Below are positions 37,644 through 49,906 of a stretch of DNA of 64,000 nt, in pieces. The notes under the pieces were generated by a model, which worked only from the letters and a program-made list of their open reading frames with translations, did no database searches and was not told the origin of the DNA. This DNA is from Neckera pumila (Eukaryota; Streptophyta; Bryopsida; Hypnales; Neckeraceae): contig OZ018409.1 of assembly GCA_963969595.1 (NCBI GenBank), positions 38,515,282 to 38,579,281 of the forward strand, in the 5' to 3' direction. Numbering within the stretch: position 1 is the first letter of the stretch; every line of letters begins with the position of its first letter. The position numbers and the translations under genes are program-made.

Positions 37644-38169
37644 AATGGAAATCATGAAATATTATCTTTTCACTATTGGAGGGAGAATTTTATAATATCT
37701 ATGAATTTTCAAAGTCAAGATCTGGATATACTTTAAAGTACCCTACAGATGCATGATTATTTGGAACACTTTCAACAAGAACCAAAACCATTCACTGAGG
37801 GCTCTATTATTTTACAACCACATAGTACCATGTACAAAATTGTAAACAAGTCATAGAATTTTGCCAAACATATTGAAGCTTCTATGGGCATGCAAGCTAG
37901 TTTGGCTTCATATTAGGGGGTAAAGGTGGCGTGGAGATATCTCCGGTCCTTTGTGGTGTGGACTCACACTATAAGAAACCCATATTTTTGGCGGTAGTCA
38001 ATTTTTGACAGTCTGACGTCTAGTATGGTGTTTTTGGATGTCCAAGGAAATGTCAATTTTTTGCGTCAAAGTTGACATGCAAAAAACATCAAAAATCTCA
38101 AATAACATGGCATGAGTGTTTATGTTTTTAAATGGACATCAAAGAGGACATGGGTCAACGGGCCCTTAA

Positions 38170-39081
38170 TCCCTAAAGGTTGGAGACTATGTTTTCACCA
38201 AAAACACTCCCAAATTGCCATTTTTAGTACAACTATCAAATTTAAAAAAAAAAAAAATTTCGGGCACATATAACCAGGATCTTGTAGTAAACTTGTTTGA
38301 GAGTATGTAGAAAAAATTTCAGAATTTTTCACCTTGTAGATTGCAAGATATTAGCATTTGAATTGACAAAAATCCTTTTTTGGGCCCTGCAAAAAACTGG
38401 GCAGCTGCACTTCACAAGGTCACATTTAAATGAAAAAATCCCCAAATGGTGGTTACTCTTTATTCTTCAAAGAAAGTTGGCTACATGCTTGAAAATTTTC
38501 AGATCATTTGGAATTGTACAACATATAGGAAAAAAATAGGTTGTAAAAGAAGTAGAGAATGATTTAAAACACAAAATTGTTAAGAATTTAATTATGGAAT
38601 TGAAAAATGTCAATTCCAATGGCTGTAATGTTGCAATAAAAAATATACATCCTATGTTTTTATTTTTTTCAAAAAATATTAAAAATTGAGTTAAATAAAG
38701 GACTTCAAAGTTTATTTTTCAGTAGGGAATCCATAACTGCCTGCAAACTAGAACACGTCATAATTTTCATCTTATAAATCAAAATGGAATAATTCAAAGC
38801 TTTACATGTATATATAAATCTAAAGAACCAATTTCAAATTTTTATTTTTTTTAAAAGTGATTTTTCAAAAAAATTTTGAGTTACCCGTTGCCCGTTGAAA
38901 ATGACATTATCCAATAACTTTTTAACCATGTAGTCAAAGTTTTGAAAATTGTTGGGCCTTAAAGCTACTCCTCGGGCACATGTTGTGTGAAATTTTCAAA
39001 TAATAAAAATAAAGTTTCCATTTGTAGTGAGCTGACCAAAATCACTATGTGGCCAAAAAAGGCTGTTTGGTCCTTTACGGG
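38170..39081 (+). mobile_element. TTAA-flanked MITE, type TT-2a (alpha-beta1)
   Basis: A 912-bp element from TCCCTAAAGGTTGGAGAC to TTTGGTCCTTTACGGG, with TTAA at 38166-38169 and 39082-39085. It is collinear with the TT-2a copies at 15829 and 21153. It sits in unrelated sequence containing 'aacatggcatgag' and 'gtgacatggcatcc' motifs. Confidence 0.9.
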
Positions 39082-39519
39082 TTAAAATTTTGCCATTTAG
39101 TTGCCACATGTGCATTTTTTCATCCGGCCCATTGGTAACATGGCAAATGATGTGGCAGATGACGCGTCTGCGAGAAAAGTGACATGGCATCCACTAATGA
39201 CATGGCAAGCCTACTTTGCATAATTTTATGCTGTCTAGATGCTTTTTGAGGCATTTTTTGAAACGTCAAATGAGACGTCCACATTTTTTTCAAAATACAT
39301 TCTAATGCATTCCAACACATTCCAATGCAGGATTTTGTGTTGGAAATTAGGAACTCAACAAACCAATCCCACATGGTTTTGTGGGATCCACACGATTTTC
39401 TTCTAATGTAGGTAGCTAAATTGTGAAGACAAGTTCAAGATCTTACATTTGAAAGTTTAAGAAAGAATTGTCATTTACTGCCCAAGCCTCAAATTCCACA
39501 AAATCCCCTTTTTGACTAC

Positions 39520-39902
39520 CATTAGAGGAAAAATCAGCCCTCCAGAGGGCTGCTCTACAGCCCTCTGAAGGACCTTGAAATTTTGTTTTATGGGGTTGAA
39601 AAATGCTTTTTTTCCCCTTTTTTTGTGCAGCAAAAACTGCAGTGACAGTGGTACAGGAACCTAATTTTGCAAGTAAAAAATAAATAAAGAAAAGAAAAAT
39701 AAATAAAAATTTAATCTTAAAAAAAATTCAAAAATTCAAAAAAAATTTAAATTTAAAAAGTACAAAAGCTAACTGTTTTGTCTAGTAGTCAACCAAGCTG
39801 ACTGCTCACCTGGGGCATTTTTCAGATTGATAAGCCAAGCTTGAAATAGCTTTACATGTCAATCTGGAGCACCCCTCCGGAGTGCTGCTTTTTTCTCTAA
39901 TG
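39520..39902. mobile_element. CATTAG/CTAATG element CT2 (383 bp)
   Basis: Begins CATTAGAGGAAAAATCAGCC and ends CTGCTTTTTTCTCTAATG. GAGGGCTGCTC near the left end is inverted relative to the GAGCACCCCTCC near the right. The interior matches CT1 (27795-28122) in reverse. No clear target duplication is visible beyond a possible single C. Confidence 0.8.
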
Positions 39903-39959
39903 CTTTCTTCTAAATCTCCAAACCTTTATCAGGGATTAAATGATTTCCGAGAGTATGCG

Positions 39960-40290
39960 TCTTGTGATCGCATTTTTGGTATAATCAAAAAGCTCTCTGT
40001 AAGGAAAGATGCATAGGCTTTATTTTGTGGCGTTTGGACCTAGAATATGAAAGATATTGAATTTCAAAGTTTTTATCCAAAAAATTACTTCTATTTTTAT
40101 TTTGGTTGTGGCAATGGCAAAAGGCACACAATTTCGTCCCTGAAATCAAGTTGTTTGTTTGTTGTTACAATGAGATCTCCTAGCCAGTGTGTGCCCCGGT
40201 TGCAGTCTTGGTACTATTGGAAAGCTCTCTATGAGGAGGGGTGCACAAACTTTGTTTTGTGACAAGATATTGAATTTAGAAGTATTAAAG
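39960..40290. repeat. Dispersed repeat related to 8330-8680, two partial units
   Basis: The phrases 'aaagctctctgtaaggaaagatgca' (39987) and 'aaagctctctatgaggaggggtgca' (40220), each followed by 'ctttattttgtgg' or 'ctttgttttgtga', match 8596-8640. Two decayed units of the same repeat are therefore present here. No termini can be set. Confidence 0.55.
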
Positions 40291-40390
40291 AATTAAAGAA
40301 TTAAAAATTATTTTAATTTTAATTTTATTATATTGTGGCTACACTTATGTTTTACCTGGAATTAACTCGGATTAATTGGCAACTAAAATA

Positions 40391-40687
40391 GCCTATTCTA
40401 AAAGCAATTGGCTTCTAAAATCGATCATGGTGCACAAGTACATTTTGCTTTCTTTAATGTACCAACGGTGTACATTTCAGGAGGTGGTCGGTTTTAGTGA
40501 CCATTGCATTTCAACTTCAAAAATTTGTAACTAATTCCATGAAAGTCCAAAAAATATGAAACAAAATGGGTTAGATGCCAATTCCATTTTTCTTCCTATG
40601 AAAATTTACTGAAAATTGTTTCAAGGAGTTTAGGTTCCCCCAAAAGGCAATCAGCTCTTAAATGGTCGGTTTAAGAGCAGACTACCT
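40391..40687 (-). mobile_element. AGGTAGTC MITE, copy c (inverted, 297 bp)
   Basis: Right end AAGAGCAGACTACCT followed by TA (40688-40689). The left end GCCTATTCTAAAAGC is a diverged version of the other terminus, with TA before it. The interior is the reverse complement of copies at 20544-20846 and 41010-41312, which begins only ~320 bp away, so the two copies form a loose inverted pair. Confidence 0.82.
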
Positions 40688-41009
40688 TACGCCACTTGGG
40701 CACGTGATGGTGGCAGGTCTTGACCATGATCAGGCCCAGCAAGCCCCATCTCCGCAACACACAGCTCCTAAAGTTCCCCCTAATGTGTAGTAATTCCCTT
40801 TATTAAGCTACCCAAATCCGGCCATTTTCCGCTTTTCTCCCCAAAGCAAGTTGACTAAATCAATGAGGCAAATTTGCAATCCCTATATCATAGGCAATTA
40901 GGCCCTGCTGTAGCCCACAATTATTCCAGTTTCTGCATGCGTTTGGACCCCTTCATGCAAATTAATTAAAAAAGGGAGGAGCAACTTAATCAGGAGGAGA
41001 TTAAAAGTA

Positions 41010-41312
41010 AGGTAGTCTGCTCTTAACGCGACCATTTAAGGGCTGTTTGCCTTTTCGGGGAAGTTAAACTCCTTGAAAGAATTTTCAGTAAATTTTTTGT
41101 AGGAAGAAAATTAAAAATGGCATCTAACCCAAGTTGTTTCATATTTTTTGAACTTTTGTGGAATTAGTTACAAATTTTTGAAGTTGAAATGCAATGGTCA
41201 CTAAAACCGACCACCTCCTGAAATGTACACCGCTGGTACATTGAAGAAAGCAAAATGTACTTGTGCGCCATGATCGGTTTTAAAAGCCAGTCGCTTTTAG
41301 AATAGACTACCT
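41010..41312 (+). mobile_element. AGGTAGTC MITE, copy b (303 bp)
   Basis: Ends AGGTAGTCTGCTCTTAA and TTTTAGAATAGACTACCT, with TA on both sides (41008-41009 and 41313-41314). It is collinear with 20544-20846. Confidence 0.87.
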
Positions 41313-41339
41313 TATCCTAAGTGAAGATTGAATCCAACA

Positions 41340-41475
41340 TACATTAAGTCATTTTTGGTAAAAGAACAAGAAAAAGAAAAAGATGCAACATGTGATCTTG
41401 TGAATGGTATGAGGTGATGTGGCCCCCTAAGAATCTGACGTGAAAATTCAATTTCAACACCAAAGTACCAAATGA
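41340..41475 (-). repeat. Reverse copy of the 19199-19513 duplicated unit
   Basis: Reverse complement of 'gaattttcacgtcagattctta', 'cacctcataccattcacaag' and an 'aaaatgactta' segment, matching the tandem unit at 19.2-19.5 kb. Confidence 0.65.
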
Positions 41476-41549
41476 GACCTTTACTTAAGGTATTTCAGCA
41501 ATAATCGTGTTTTTTCCTATTAACTTAAATGCAAAGTAATAGTGTTTAA

Positions 41550-42471
41550 CCCCTAAAGGACCAACATGCGTTTTTGGGCCGTATAGAAATTTTGGGCAGG
41601 TACGTGTGACTAGAGATATCCATATTTGAGGCTGAAATTTTAATAGAAGGTGGGGGCGAGGAATATCTTCATGTCTACCAAGTTTCATGACATTTCAAAA
41701 TACGAGTCAAAAGTTGTAACCTAATATGTTGCTTTTTTTCGTAACCGGGCAGTTTGGGCAGATCAGAAAAAATCATTTTTTCCAGAATTTTTTTTTTGAA
41801 ATTGGTTCTCTACATTTATATATACTTAAAAAGCTTTGATTCATTCCATTTCAATCAATGAGTCAAAAGTTATGAGGGTTTTTGGTTTGTGGGCAGTTAT
41901 GGATTGTCTACTCTAAAAAAAAATTTAAAGTCGTTTATTTTACTCAATTTTCAATTTTTGTGGAAAAAAAAAAATCCTAGGATGTAAATTGATTATTACA
42001 ACATTACAACCGTTGGGATTGGTATTTTTAAATTCCATGATTAAAATTTTAACAATTTAGTATTTTGAATCATTTCTACTTCTTTCTACTTACTATTTTT
42101 TTCCTATGTGTTGTACAATTCCAAATGATGTGAAATTTTTCAAGCATATAGAAAACTTGTTTAGGAAACTGAATTCAAAGAAGCACCACCTTTATTGGCA
42201 TTTTTTCATTGAAAAGTGAGCTTGCAAAGTGCAGCTGCCCGGTTTTTCGCAGGATTGAAAAAATGATTTTCAAGACTTTGAATGCTTATATCTTATGATC
42301 CACACGGTGGAATTTTCTGAAATTTTTACCACATGTTTTCAAAATATCATACTACAAGATCCTACGGTTACATGTGTCAAAAATTGTTTTTTTCCAAAAA
42401 TTTGGTAGTTGTATTAGAAATGGCAGTTTTGGAGCGTTTTTGGTGAGAACATAGTCATGAAACTTTAGGGG
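41550..42471 (-). mobile_element. TTAA-flanked MITE, type TT-2b (beta2-alpha)
   Basis: A 922-bp element from CCCCTAAAGGACCAACATGC to CATGAAACTTTAGGGG, with TTAA at 41546-41549 and 42472-42475. The right half is an inverted alpha arm ('gtattagaaatggcagttttggagcg'). The left half is a beta2 arm ('gggcaggtacgtgtgactagag'), distinct from the beta1 arm of TT-2a. Confidence 0.9.
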
Positions 42472-42639
42472 TTAATTATGAATGGGCAAGCCCATGAGGT
42501 CATGAATTTATCTTTTTAAGAGATTAAATTATATTTCTACAATAAGTCATAAATGGATTAGATATTTTGTAAAATATTAAAATCATATTCAATACTATAT
42601 TTTGTGAAAAAATAAAGAAAACTCATATCAAATCTAGAA

Positions 42640-42990
42640 TCATCTCCATATGCACACTTAATATTGTTGAACATCATCAATGGTGTAAACCAAACTCAAA
42701 ATTCTTTCTAGAATTACAAAATCAATCAATCATGTTTGTTGACCCAAAATTCAAATTACAATAAAATATTCAGTTTTAGAAAATTTTCAAATTAAATTGC
42801 AAATTAGATTTGATAAAATGTATTTCATTAGTTGGATTCAAATTCAAAAAATATCATTTTTTGAGTATACAATTAAGATAAAAGAAAGAAAGAGCTAGAA
42901 GTAGTCAAAATACACTACAAGTGATCCGTGGATTAAGTATCTTCTTCTATAGAAAAGTCATCAATATTGTCAAACCTAAAATCCAAAACC
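42640..42990. repeat. Dispersed repeat R3, copy 3
   Basis: Shares ordered phrases with 9950-10290 and 26340-26720 ('atggtgtaaacc', 'ttcaaattacaataaaatat', 'aattcaaaaaatatcattttt', 'caaaatacactacaagtgatcc', 'atcttcttctata'). No termini visible. Confidence 0.55.
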
Positions 42991-43445
42991 ATTTTGTTAT
43001 CCTCAACATTGGTTATCAAACATAGAACAAAACTAAAAACTTTGATTCAAAAATTAGAATTTGATCAAAATTGAGCATCCAATTAGATGTGCATATTACA
43101 ATGCTACCAAAAGAAATTTAGAACAAAAACTGAAAATTTAAATAATGTCTACGGATCAAATTGAAGTGATTAGATTGGACAATCAAATAATGGATTCTAT
43201 AAATCATAAGGTTTCTAAATAAATCTAGATAGCCTTGTAAAAAACAAAGTGTGAACTACTCATGGAATATATATTGTTTATGGATTAAAGAATTTCAAAA
43301 ACCATTTGAATATTATAAACAAGTTAAGTTAAATTTGAACATATCTTTGGTTTGCTACAAATCTCATAATTAGATTAGTACTTTTAACCTTTTTATATGT
43401 GACCAAAAACATTTCTTGATTGCTCATCAACTTTGGATGGCTTAA

Positions 43446-44178
43446 CCCCTAAAGGACCAAACACCGTTTTTTGGCAACATAGCAATTTTGGGCAACTCAC
43501 TACGAACGGAGCTTTAATTTTTTTTCTTTGAAAATTTCACAAAACATGTGTCCAAGGAGTAGCTTTAAGGTCCAACAATTTTCATAACTCTTGACTATAT
43601 GGTTAAAAAGTTATTGCATGATATGTAATTTTTCGCGTTCGGCAGGCAGCCCGGACAGCTCAAAAAAGTCCTTCAAAAATCACTTTTTTGAAAAATAAAA
43701 ATCTTGGAAGTGGTTTTAAGGAAACATTTAAGAGTGGGAAAGTTTGAATCACTCCATTTTGTTTAATGAGGTGAGAGTTATTAAGAAATTTCAATTTGTA
43801 GGTAGGTGTAGAATCTTTGGATTCTAAACCTATCCACAAATTGGAATTCTTAATAACTCTCACCTCATTAAACAAAATGGAGTGATTCAAACTTTCCCAC
43901 TCTTAAATGTTTCTTTAAAACCACTTCCAAGATTTTCATTGTTCAAAAGAGTGATTTTTGAAGGACTTTTTTGAGCTGTCTGGGCTGCCCACTGAATGCG
44001 GAAAATTACATATCATGCAATAACTTTTTAACCATGTAGTCAAGAGTTATAAAAATTGTTGGACCTTAAAGCTACTCCTCGGACACATGTTTTGTGAAAT
44101 TTTCAAAGAAAAAAAATAAAAACTCATTTTGCCCAAAATCGCTATGTTGCCAAAAAACGATGTTTGGTCCTTTAGGGG
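43446..44178. mobile_element. TTAA-flanked palindromic MITE, type TT-3 (733-bp near-perfect foldback)
   Basis: Begins CCCCTAAAGGACCAAACACC and ends GGTTTGGTCCTTTAGGGG, flanked by TTAA (43442-43445 and 44179-44182). The halves are inverted copies of the beta1 arm. Around the centre the match is close to perfect: 'agagtgggaaagtttgaatcactcc' (43731) against its complement at ~43880-43905, and 'aatgaggtgagagttattaaga' against 'cttaataactctcacctcatt'. The turn is at about 43815-43820. The arms are much better matched than in the copy at 29659, pointing to recent origin or gene conversion between arms. Confidence 0.94.
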
Positions 44179-44467
44179 TTAATTGACCCAAATAACACTA
44201 AACTTACAATCATAACATGTCTTCTAATGCCCATGATGTATTGTAAAACTAAAGAATTCCAAAATATTAATTTTTCTTTATTTACATAAATACTAAAGAT
44301 AAAATTATTAATCATTATTTTAGAATTTTAAAGCTTGATAACATTGTAAAACTATATATGCAAAAAAATAATCCAAGTATATTTACAACAAATAACAAAA
44401 TAAAGGATAAAACATACATTTAAAGAATCAAAATTAAATCATACATTTATTTTGTATTAGACTTCAA

Positions 44468-45392
44468 CTCCTAAAATACCGAGGCCCTTTTTCTGCCAAA
44501 AAACACTCAAAATTGTCATTTCTATAGCAAAAAGTAAAAAAAATTGAAAAATGTTTTTTTTTCCACATCTAACCATAGGATCTTACACCTAACTAATACA
44601 AGAGTGTGCGGAAAAAATTTCAAAATTTTTGAACGCACAGATTGCAAGATATCTGCGTTTAAAGTGAAAAAAACAAGCTTTTCAGCACATTGCAGGACTA
44701 GATTTTTGACTTTGAACATTTTTAACTTAAAATTTTTGCACTACAAGGTTTTGAGCTTTAAATCTTTGTAGTGGAGAATTGAGTTGAGAGTCTAGAAAAA
44801 AATAAAAATAAAAATAAATTAACTATAATTCTTTAAAAAATTGTTAAGAAGAAGTAATTATAAGATAGAAGGAAAATCTAAAATATCCATATATATTTTA
44901 GACGGAATTAAAATTCACTAATCCCAATATTGAGATTGTTCTATCAAGTAATATAAACCATGCAAAAAAAAAAAACCCTGAAAAATTTGAAAAATTGCAT
45001 TTAGAAATGCATCCTAGAAGTTATTTTTTTCAAAAAGATGCTCTAATTGCCGGAAAAACAAGAATGTCCAAAACTTTCTCATAACAAATCCAAATGAAAT
45101 GAATCAAAGATTTCCAAGTAGACAAAAATATAATCTATGAGAAAAAAAATATTAAAAAAAAAATTCAGATTTTTATCCTTTTTTTTTTGTTGCCCGCCGT
45201 CCCCTGTTTTGATGTTATTTGGTCATAACTTTTTTTCCCGGGCACCAATTGTGAAAAAAATTATATTCCCACAAAGCTTATCACTTTTCATATCTTCAAA
45301 AAAAGTTTCAAAAAATCATGACAAAATTTCAGCCCGTAGGTACCTGCCCGTAATCCCAAATTTCCGCCGAACCGACAATGGTCCTCTAGGGG
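44468..45392 (-). mobile_element. TTAA-flanked MITE, type TT-1 (inverted)
   Basis: A 925-bp inverted TT-1 copy from CTCCTAAAATACCGAGGCC to GGTCCTCTAGGGG. The flanks are TCAA and GTAA, each one substitution from TTAA. It serves as the uninterrupted reference for the CT1 insertion site (44755-44785). Its subterminal palindrome is lost by mutation. Confidence 0.85.
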
Positions 45393-45598
45393 GTAAGATT
45401 GCTGCAATAATTCATTGGGTAATCATACATTAAAGTATACAAAATTCTATTGTACACACAAGGCACGTAAGATGTTTGATTTGCACCAATTTTGCACCAA
45501 AACATCTATTTTTGCACTAATATTTTCACTAGAAAATCCACTCTATTTTGACACAATGAATTCATCACCTTCTTCACAACTTTTGAGAATTTCCAAGT

Positions 45599-45905
45599 CA
45601 TTAGAGAATTTTTGGGCCCCTGAAAGACCGCAAGTTCCCGGACTATGGAAACTTTGTAGGAACTCCAATGGCCAAGAAACTGCCATGACAGATATTATTC
45701 AACAATTATTTTTTTAATATTTTTTTTGCAAAAAAACACTTTAAAATTTTATTTTTTTAATGAAACTTGTGTATATATATATATATAATTTTTTCAGTTT
45801 TTAATTTTTTAATATTATATTATTATTAATCTATTTTGACAGCAGGGCTCTGGTTCCTAGTATGGGGAAGAGACCTAAAACAGTCTTTTGAAGGCCCAAA
45901 ACTTG
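45599..45905. mobile_element. Possible decayed CATTAG element (CT5)
   Basis: The left end CATTAGAGAATTTTTGGGCC continues with 'cctgaaagacc'. An imperfect inverted counterpart, 'gtcttttgaaggcccaaaactt', lies at about 45882-45903, but the expected CTAATG end is not seen. It includes a (TA)n tract at ~45772-45786. Confidence 0.4.
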
Positions 45906-46590
45906 GTCTTTTTTTTGGCTTTTTGGTGCCAAATTGCACCAAAAAAATAATTTGGCTAAAAAATGGTGAAAAAAGGCAAAAAATTTGGATGAAATCGCCA
46001 AAACAATCTCAAAGTAAAAAATAAAATTGGATGAAATTGCTAGATTGTGGATGAAAATCAAATTATAGACATGTGATATGTAGATTTTCTATCTAATATG
46101 GATGAATGTTGAAATTTGAAGCACCACTGCAAAATTTTATATCGCCACTATCGCACTTTTTAAAAAATGAAAAGAAACGTTTGGATCAAAACTCCTCTAA
46201 TGTGTAATCTGCATGAAATGTTCCTTTAAATAACAAAAGTATAACCATGTTTTTTAATATTGTTAAAGTTATTTGATGATTATGAACATCAAAGTGAAAT
46301 TTTAAGAAAGCCTTCTATAATATGAATATTAAAAGTAGAATCCTTCTAATATTAAAGAATTATGTTCAAATTTTCAACTTTACTTCCACTGTTTACAATA
46401 ATATTTTCAAAGTTCATGCACACAATTCATTGCAATAAAGTACTCTTATAGTATATATTTTTCATTCAATTTGCATTTGGGGATGATAATTTTCAAAGTT
46501 TAAAAAATAGTACAAAAATAACATTGTGACAAAAATAGTTGGTGTACAAAGATCACCAAGATGCCTAAGAGACAAAATGTATATATATTG

Positions 46591-46860
46591 GTTTTGTTTT
46601 GTTTTTTTGAACAAATGGGGAGAACCCACTGCATTAAAAAAAACACAATACAAAACAGCCAAGCCGTGAGGATGGACAATAAAGAGAAAATGAGCAAAAA
46701 AGACCAAATAAAACAAAGGAAACAAAGAACCCTAGGTGAAACTACAAACGGGAGGGCCGCACCCTTGCCATTTGATAATGCCACCCTCCCTTGACGCTAA
46801 CAACTTGGAGCGGAGCCAAATGTTATCAAATTTGAGCCACGCAGAGGCTGCAAGGTGAAG
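46591..46860 (-). mobile_element. 3' end of an L1-like LINE, 5'-truncated
   Basis: On the minus strand the final codons of a likely ORF2 tail can be read (FDNIWLRSKLLASREGG, then a short run and a stop). A non-coding tail follows with AATGCAGTGGGTTCTCCCC, ATTTGTTC and a short A-rich end (CAAAACAAAACC). This tail is shared with 14826-14915. The truncation point near 46860 is not marked by a clear duplication. Confidence 0.6.
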
Positions 46861-47082
46861 TTGAATGTACATATGTTTTTACCATGACTACAATATGACA
46901 TCATGTCAAAGTGAATCCATAAAAATCAAAATGTTGTAAAAAATACTCCTACAACTACAACAAATAAATTATGATTTTCAATATACTTAATATCTCATAT
47001 AAATGTCAAAAATATTTTAGAATATAGTACTTTTTGTACTGCACTAATTTCTAGTTTTTATTTTATTTCTAGTTTTGTTTAA

Positions 47083-48007
47083 CCCCTAAAGGATCAACAT
47101 GCATTTTTTGGCAACATAGAAATTTTGGGCAGGTACATGTGACTAGAGATTTGCATATTTTAGGCTGAAATTTTTATTCAAGGTGAGGACGAGGAGTATC
47201 TTTCATATGTACCAAATTTCATGACATTTGGAAACACGAGTCAAAAAGTTATGGCCTAATATGTTGTTTGTTTCTCAACTCGAGCAGTCCGGACAGATTA
47301 GAAAAAATCACTTTTTCCAAAAATAAGAATTTGAAATTGGTTTATTAGATTTATATATACGTGGAAAGCTTTTAATCATTCCATTTTGATCAATGAGTCA
47401 AACGTTACAAGGATTTTTAGTTTGCGGGTACTTATGGATTGTCTACTCTAAAATAAACTTTGAAGTCGTTTATTTCACTCAATTTTCAATATTTAAAAAA
47501 ATAAATCAAATAGTAGGATGTAGATTGTCTATTACAACATTGCAACCATTGGGATTGCCATTTTTCAATTCTATAATTAACTTCTTAACAATTTAGTATT
47601 TTAAACCATTCTCTACTTCTTTCTACTTACTAATTTTTTCCTATATGTTGTACAATTCCAAATAATCTGAAAATTTTCAAGCCAGTAGCCAACTTGCCTT
47701 GAAGAATGAATCCAAAGAAGCACAACCATTTTAGAATTTTTTTCATAATAATCTGACCTTGTGAAGTGCAGCTGCCCGGTTTTTTGCAGGGCCCAAAAAA
47801 GGACTTTTGCCACTTCAAACGCTAATATCTTCCAATCGACATGATGGAAATTTCTGAAATTTTTTCCACACATTTCCAAACCAAAGTACTACAAGATCCT
47901 ATGGTTACATGAGTTCAAAAATGATATTTTTCAAAAATTAGTACTTGTACTAGAAATGGCAATTTGGGAGCATTTTTGGTGAGAATATAGTCAAGGAACT
48001 TTAGGGG
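47083..48007 (-). mobile_element. TTAA-flanked MITE, type TT-2b (beta2-alpha)
   Basis: A 925-bp element from CCCCTAAAGGATCAACATGC to GGAACTTTAGGGG, with TTAA at 47079-47082 and 48008-48011. It is collinear with 41550-42471. The alpha arm contains the conserved 'gtgcagctgcccggtttttt' block. Confidence 0.92.
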
Positions 48008-48238
48008 TTAAGAAAATTCATAGTACCTAGCGTATGGAATTTGATGGTCAAGATCGACATTTTTTGCCAAATAATTAATCAAATTTGGCAAAATTGATTT
48101 GATAGATGGCTAAAAGTAGAAAGTTTATTTTTCTACGCAATTAATTTTTTTTCTAAAAACAAAATTTCGACAATTTTGGCATCTATTTTTAAAACTATTT
48201 TTCCCAACCTTGGACCACTGGGTATGATACTATCCAAA

Positions 48239-48272
48239 TACAACAAATAGTATAAATGTTATATATTCACCC
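48239..48272 (+). mobile_element. Solitary right end of a GGGTGAATGC element
   Basis: 'acaacaaatagtataaatg' followed by 'ttatatattcaccc' matches the last ~34 bp of the elements at 2516-3250 and 5066-5796 with several substitutions. No matching left end or interior was found, so this is an end fragment or chance. Confidence 0.35.
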
Positions 48273-48681
48273 AATAATATGTTTATTTTTTAATTAAAAT
48301 TTAAAATATTGAACATTTATTGGTAGCATTATTTCTTTTTTTTACCATGGCTTTTTTTTGAATTCGATAAAAATTTTATTTAAAGGGTGACCTTCAAAAT
48401 ATAGAAAATTTGATGACTGTTAATTTTTGTCAATTTTTTGACTTTCTAATTAAAAAATGTCAAGGCTTAAAAAAATCTTATCAAAGAATTATAAGAAAGT
48501 TTGGAGGAAATGTTTAAAGAAACAATTGACCTTGCTAATTAATTAATCCTTAAAGCACCATGGTCTTTTTTTTGGTCAAAAAGCACTCAAAATTACCATT
48601 TCTATTACAAAGTGCAAACAGTAATTATGAAAATCAGTTATTGCATATCTAATCAAAGGATCTTGCACTAGACTAGTGTAA

Positions 48682-48932
48682 TAATAGAGTTATTCATAAA
48701 GTATCCAAAATTGGGGTTTAAATCCCGCAGTTTTGTGGAAAAGTAGGTTTTGGGCAAAAAGTCAATACAAAAATGGGTATCAAACTTTCTTTCGTGCCCA
48801 AATCGACCAAAAAGAAGTTTTGTCCGGACTTTGCCTATGGGTTTGTGGTCACCTGCAGGGTTGTCCGTTGAAGGAAATTTGTTGGAAAAAGTCCCCTCCA
48901 AACTGGGGGGGACTTTACAAACAACTCTAATG
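48682..48932. mobile_element. CATTAG-type element CT3 (~250 bp) inside TT-1
   Basis: The right end ...GACTTTACAAACAACTCTAATG is matched by an inverted left end TAATAGAGTTATTCATAAAGT. It interrupts the TT-1 body between 'ggatcttgcactagactagtg' and 'tgccaaagagatttcaaaa', which are adjacent in other TT-1 copies. The interior is GC-richer than its host and includes an open stretch of ~65 codons with no recognised motif. Confidence 0.7.
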
Positions 48933-49679
48933 TGCCAAAGAGATTTCAAAAACTTTGGCCATATAGATTGCAAGATATTTGCATTTATAGTGAAAAAAAA
49001 AAAGTATTTTGACACCTTGCTTGACTAGATTATTTGACTTTGAACCTTCTTAATTTAAATTTTTTGCACTGCAGAGTTTCAACTTATAAAAATTTATCAT
49101 GAAAAATTGGGTTGAGAGTCTAGGAAAAAAATTGAAATAAAAAACACTTCATTTTCATCCTTTAAAATATTTGTTAAGTAGAAATATGTATGAGATACAA
49201 GGAAAAACTAAATTGGTAATATCTCTAAGATGGAATTGAAACACACTAATCCCAATGGTGAGATTGTTCTAGCAAGCAAACTAAACCTTGTTGAATTTTT
49301 TTTTCAATTGTGAAAATTGTGTTAAAAAACAAATCCAATACATTATTTTTTCAAGAAGGTGCTATGATTGCTCAGAAAACAAGATGCTCTATAACTTTCA
49401 CATCACTAATCCAAATGGAATGAATAAAAGTTTTCCGTGTATTAGACAAAAATATGATCTATAAAAATAAAATTTAAGTTTAAATTTATTTCAATTTTTT
49501 GTGGTTTTTATTATTTGCCCAACAAAATGTAAGTCTTGCTTAGGATGGAGTAATTTTTGCTCTCATGCACTGATTAAAATAAAATTTATGTTCCCCAAAA
49601 GCTAAAGTATTTTTATGACCTAAGAAAAAGTTTCAAAAAATAAGGCAAAAATTAAGACCGTAGGAGCTTCTCTAAAATC

Positions 49680-49906
49680 CATTAGAGGAGAGATGAGGGC
49701 AAGGGAAGGTCATTACAGGCCTATTTCCCTGTTATGAACTAGTGATACGCTGTTAAATTTTATTTATTTATATATATATATATATTTTTTATTTAATTTA
49801 ATTTAAATTTCTTTTCAAACGTCAGATTGATGATGTGGTGAGTTTCCAAAGTCCGGGAACTTCAAATAAATCGCGGCCCTCCTTTGCCCTCAACTCTCCT
49901 CTAATG
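49680..49906. mobile_element. CATTAG/CTAATG element CT4 (227 bp) inside TT-1
   Basis: Begins CATTAGAGGAGAGATGAGGG and ends GCCCTCAACTCTCCTCTAATG, a ~20-bp inverted repeat. It splits the gamma arm of the TT-1 copy between 'cttctctaaaatc' and 'cattttgtccctcg', contiguous in other copies. The interior has AT-rich low-complexity sequence and a segment near 49850 ('agtccgggaactt') resembling the reverse of one in CT5 ('aagttcccggact'). Confidence 0.78.

Noticed and set aside
37971..38160. CACTA element starting CACTATAAGAAACCC
   Set aside because: No matching ...TTATAGTG end with a 3-bp duplication was found; it may be one end of a disrupted element.
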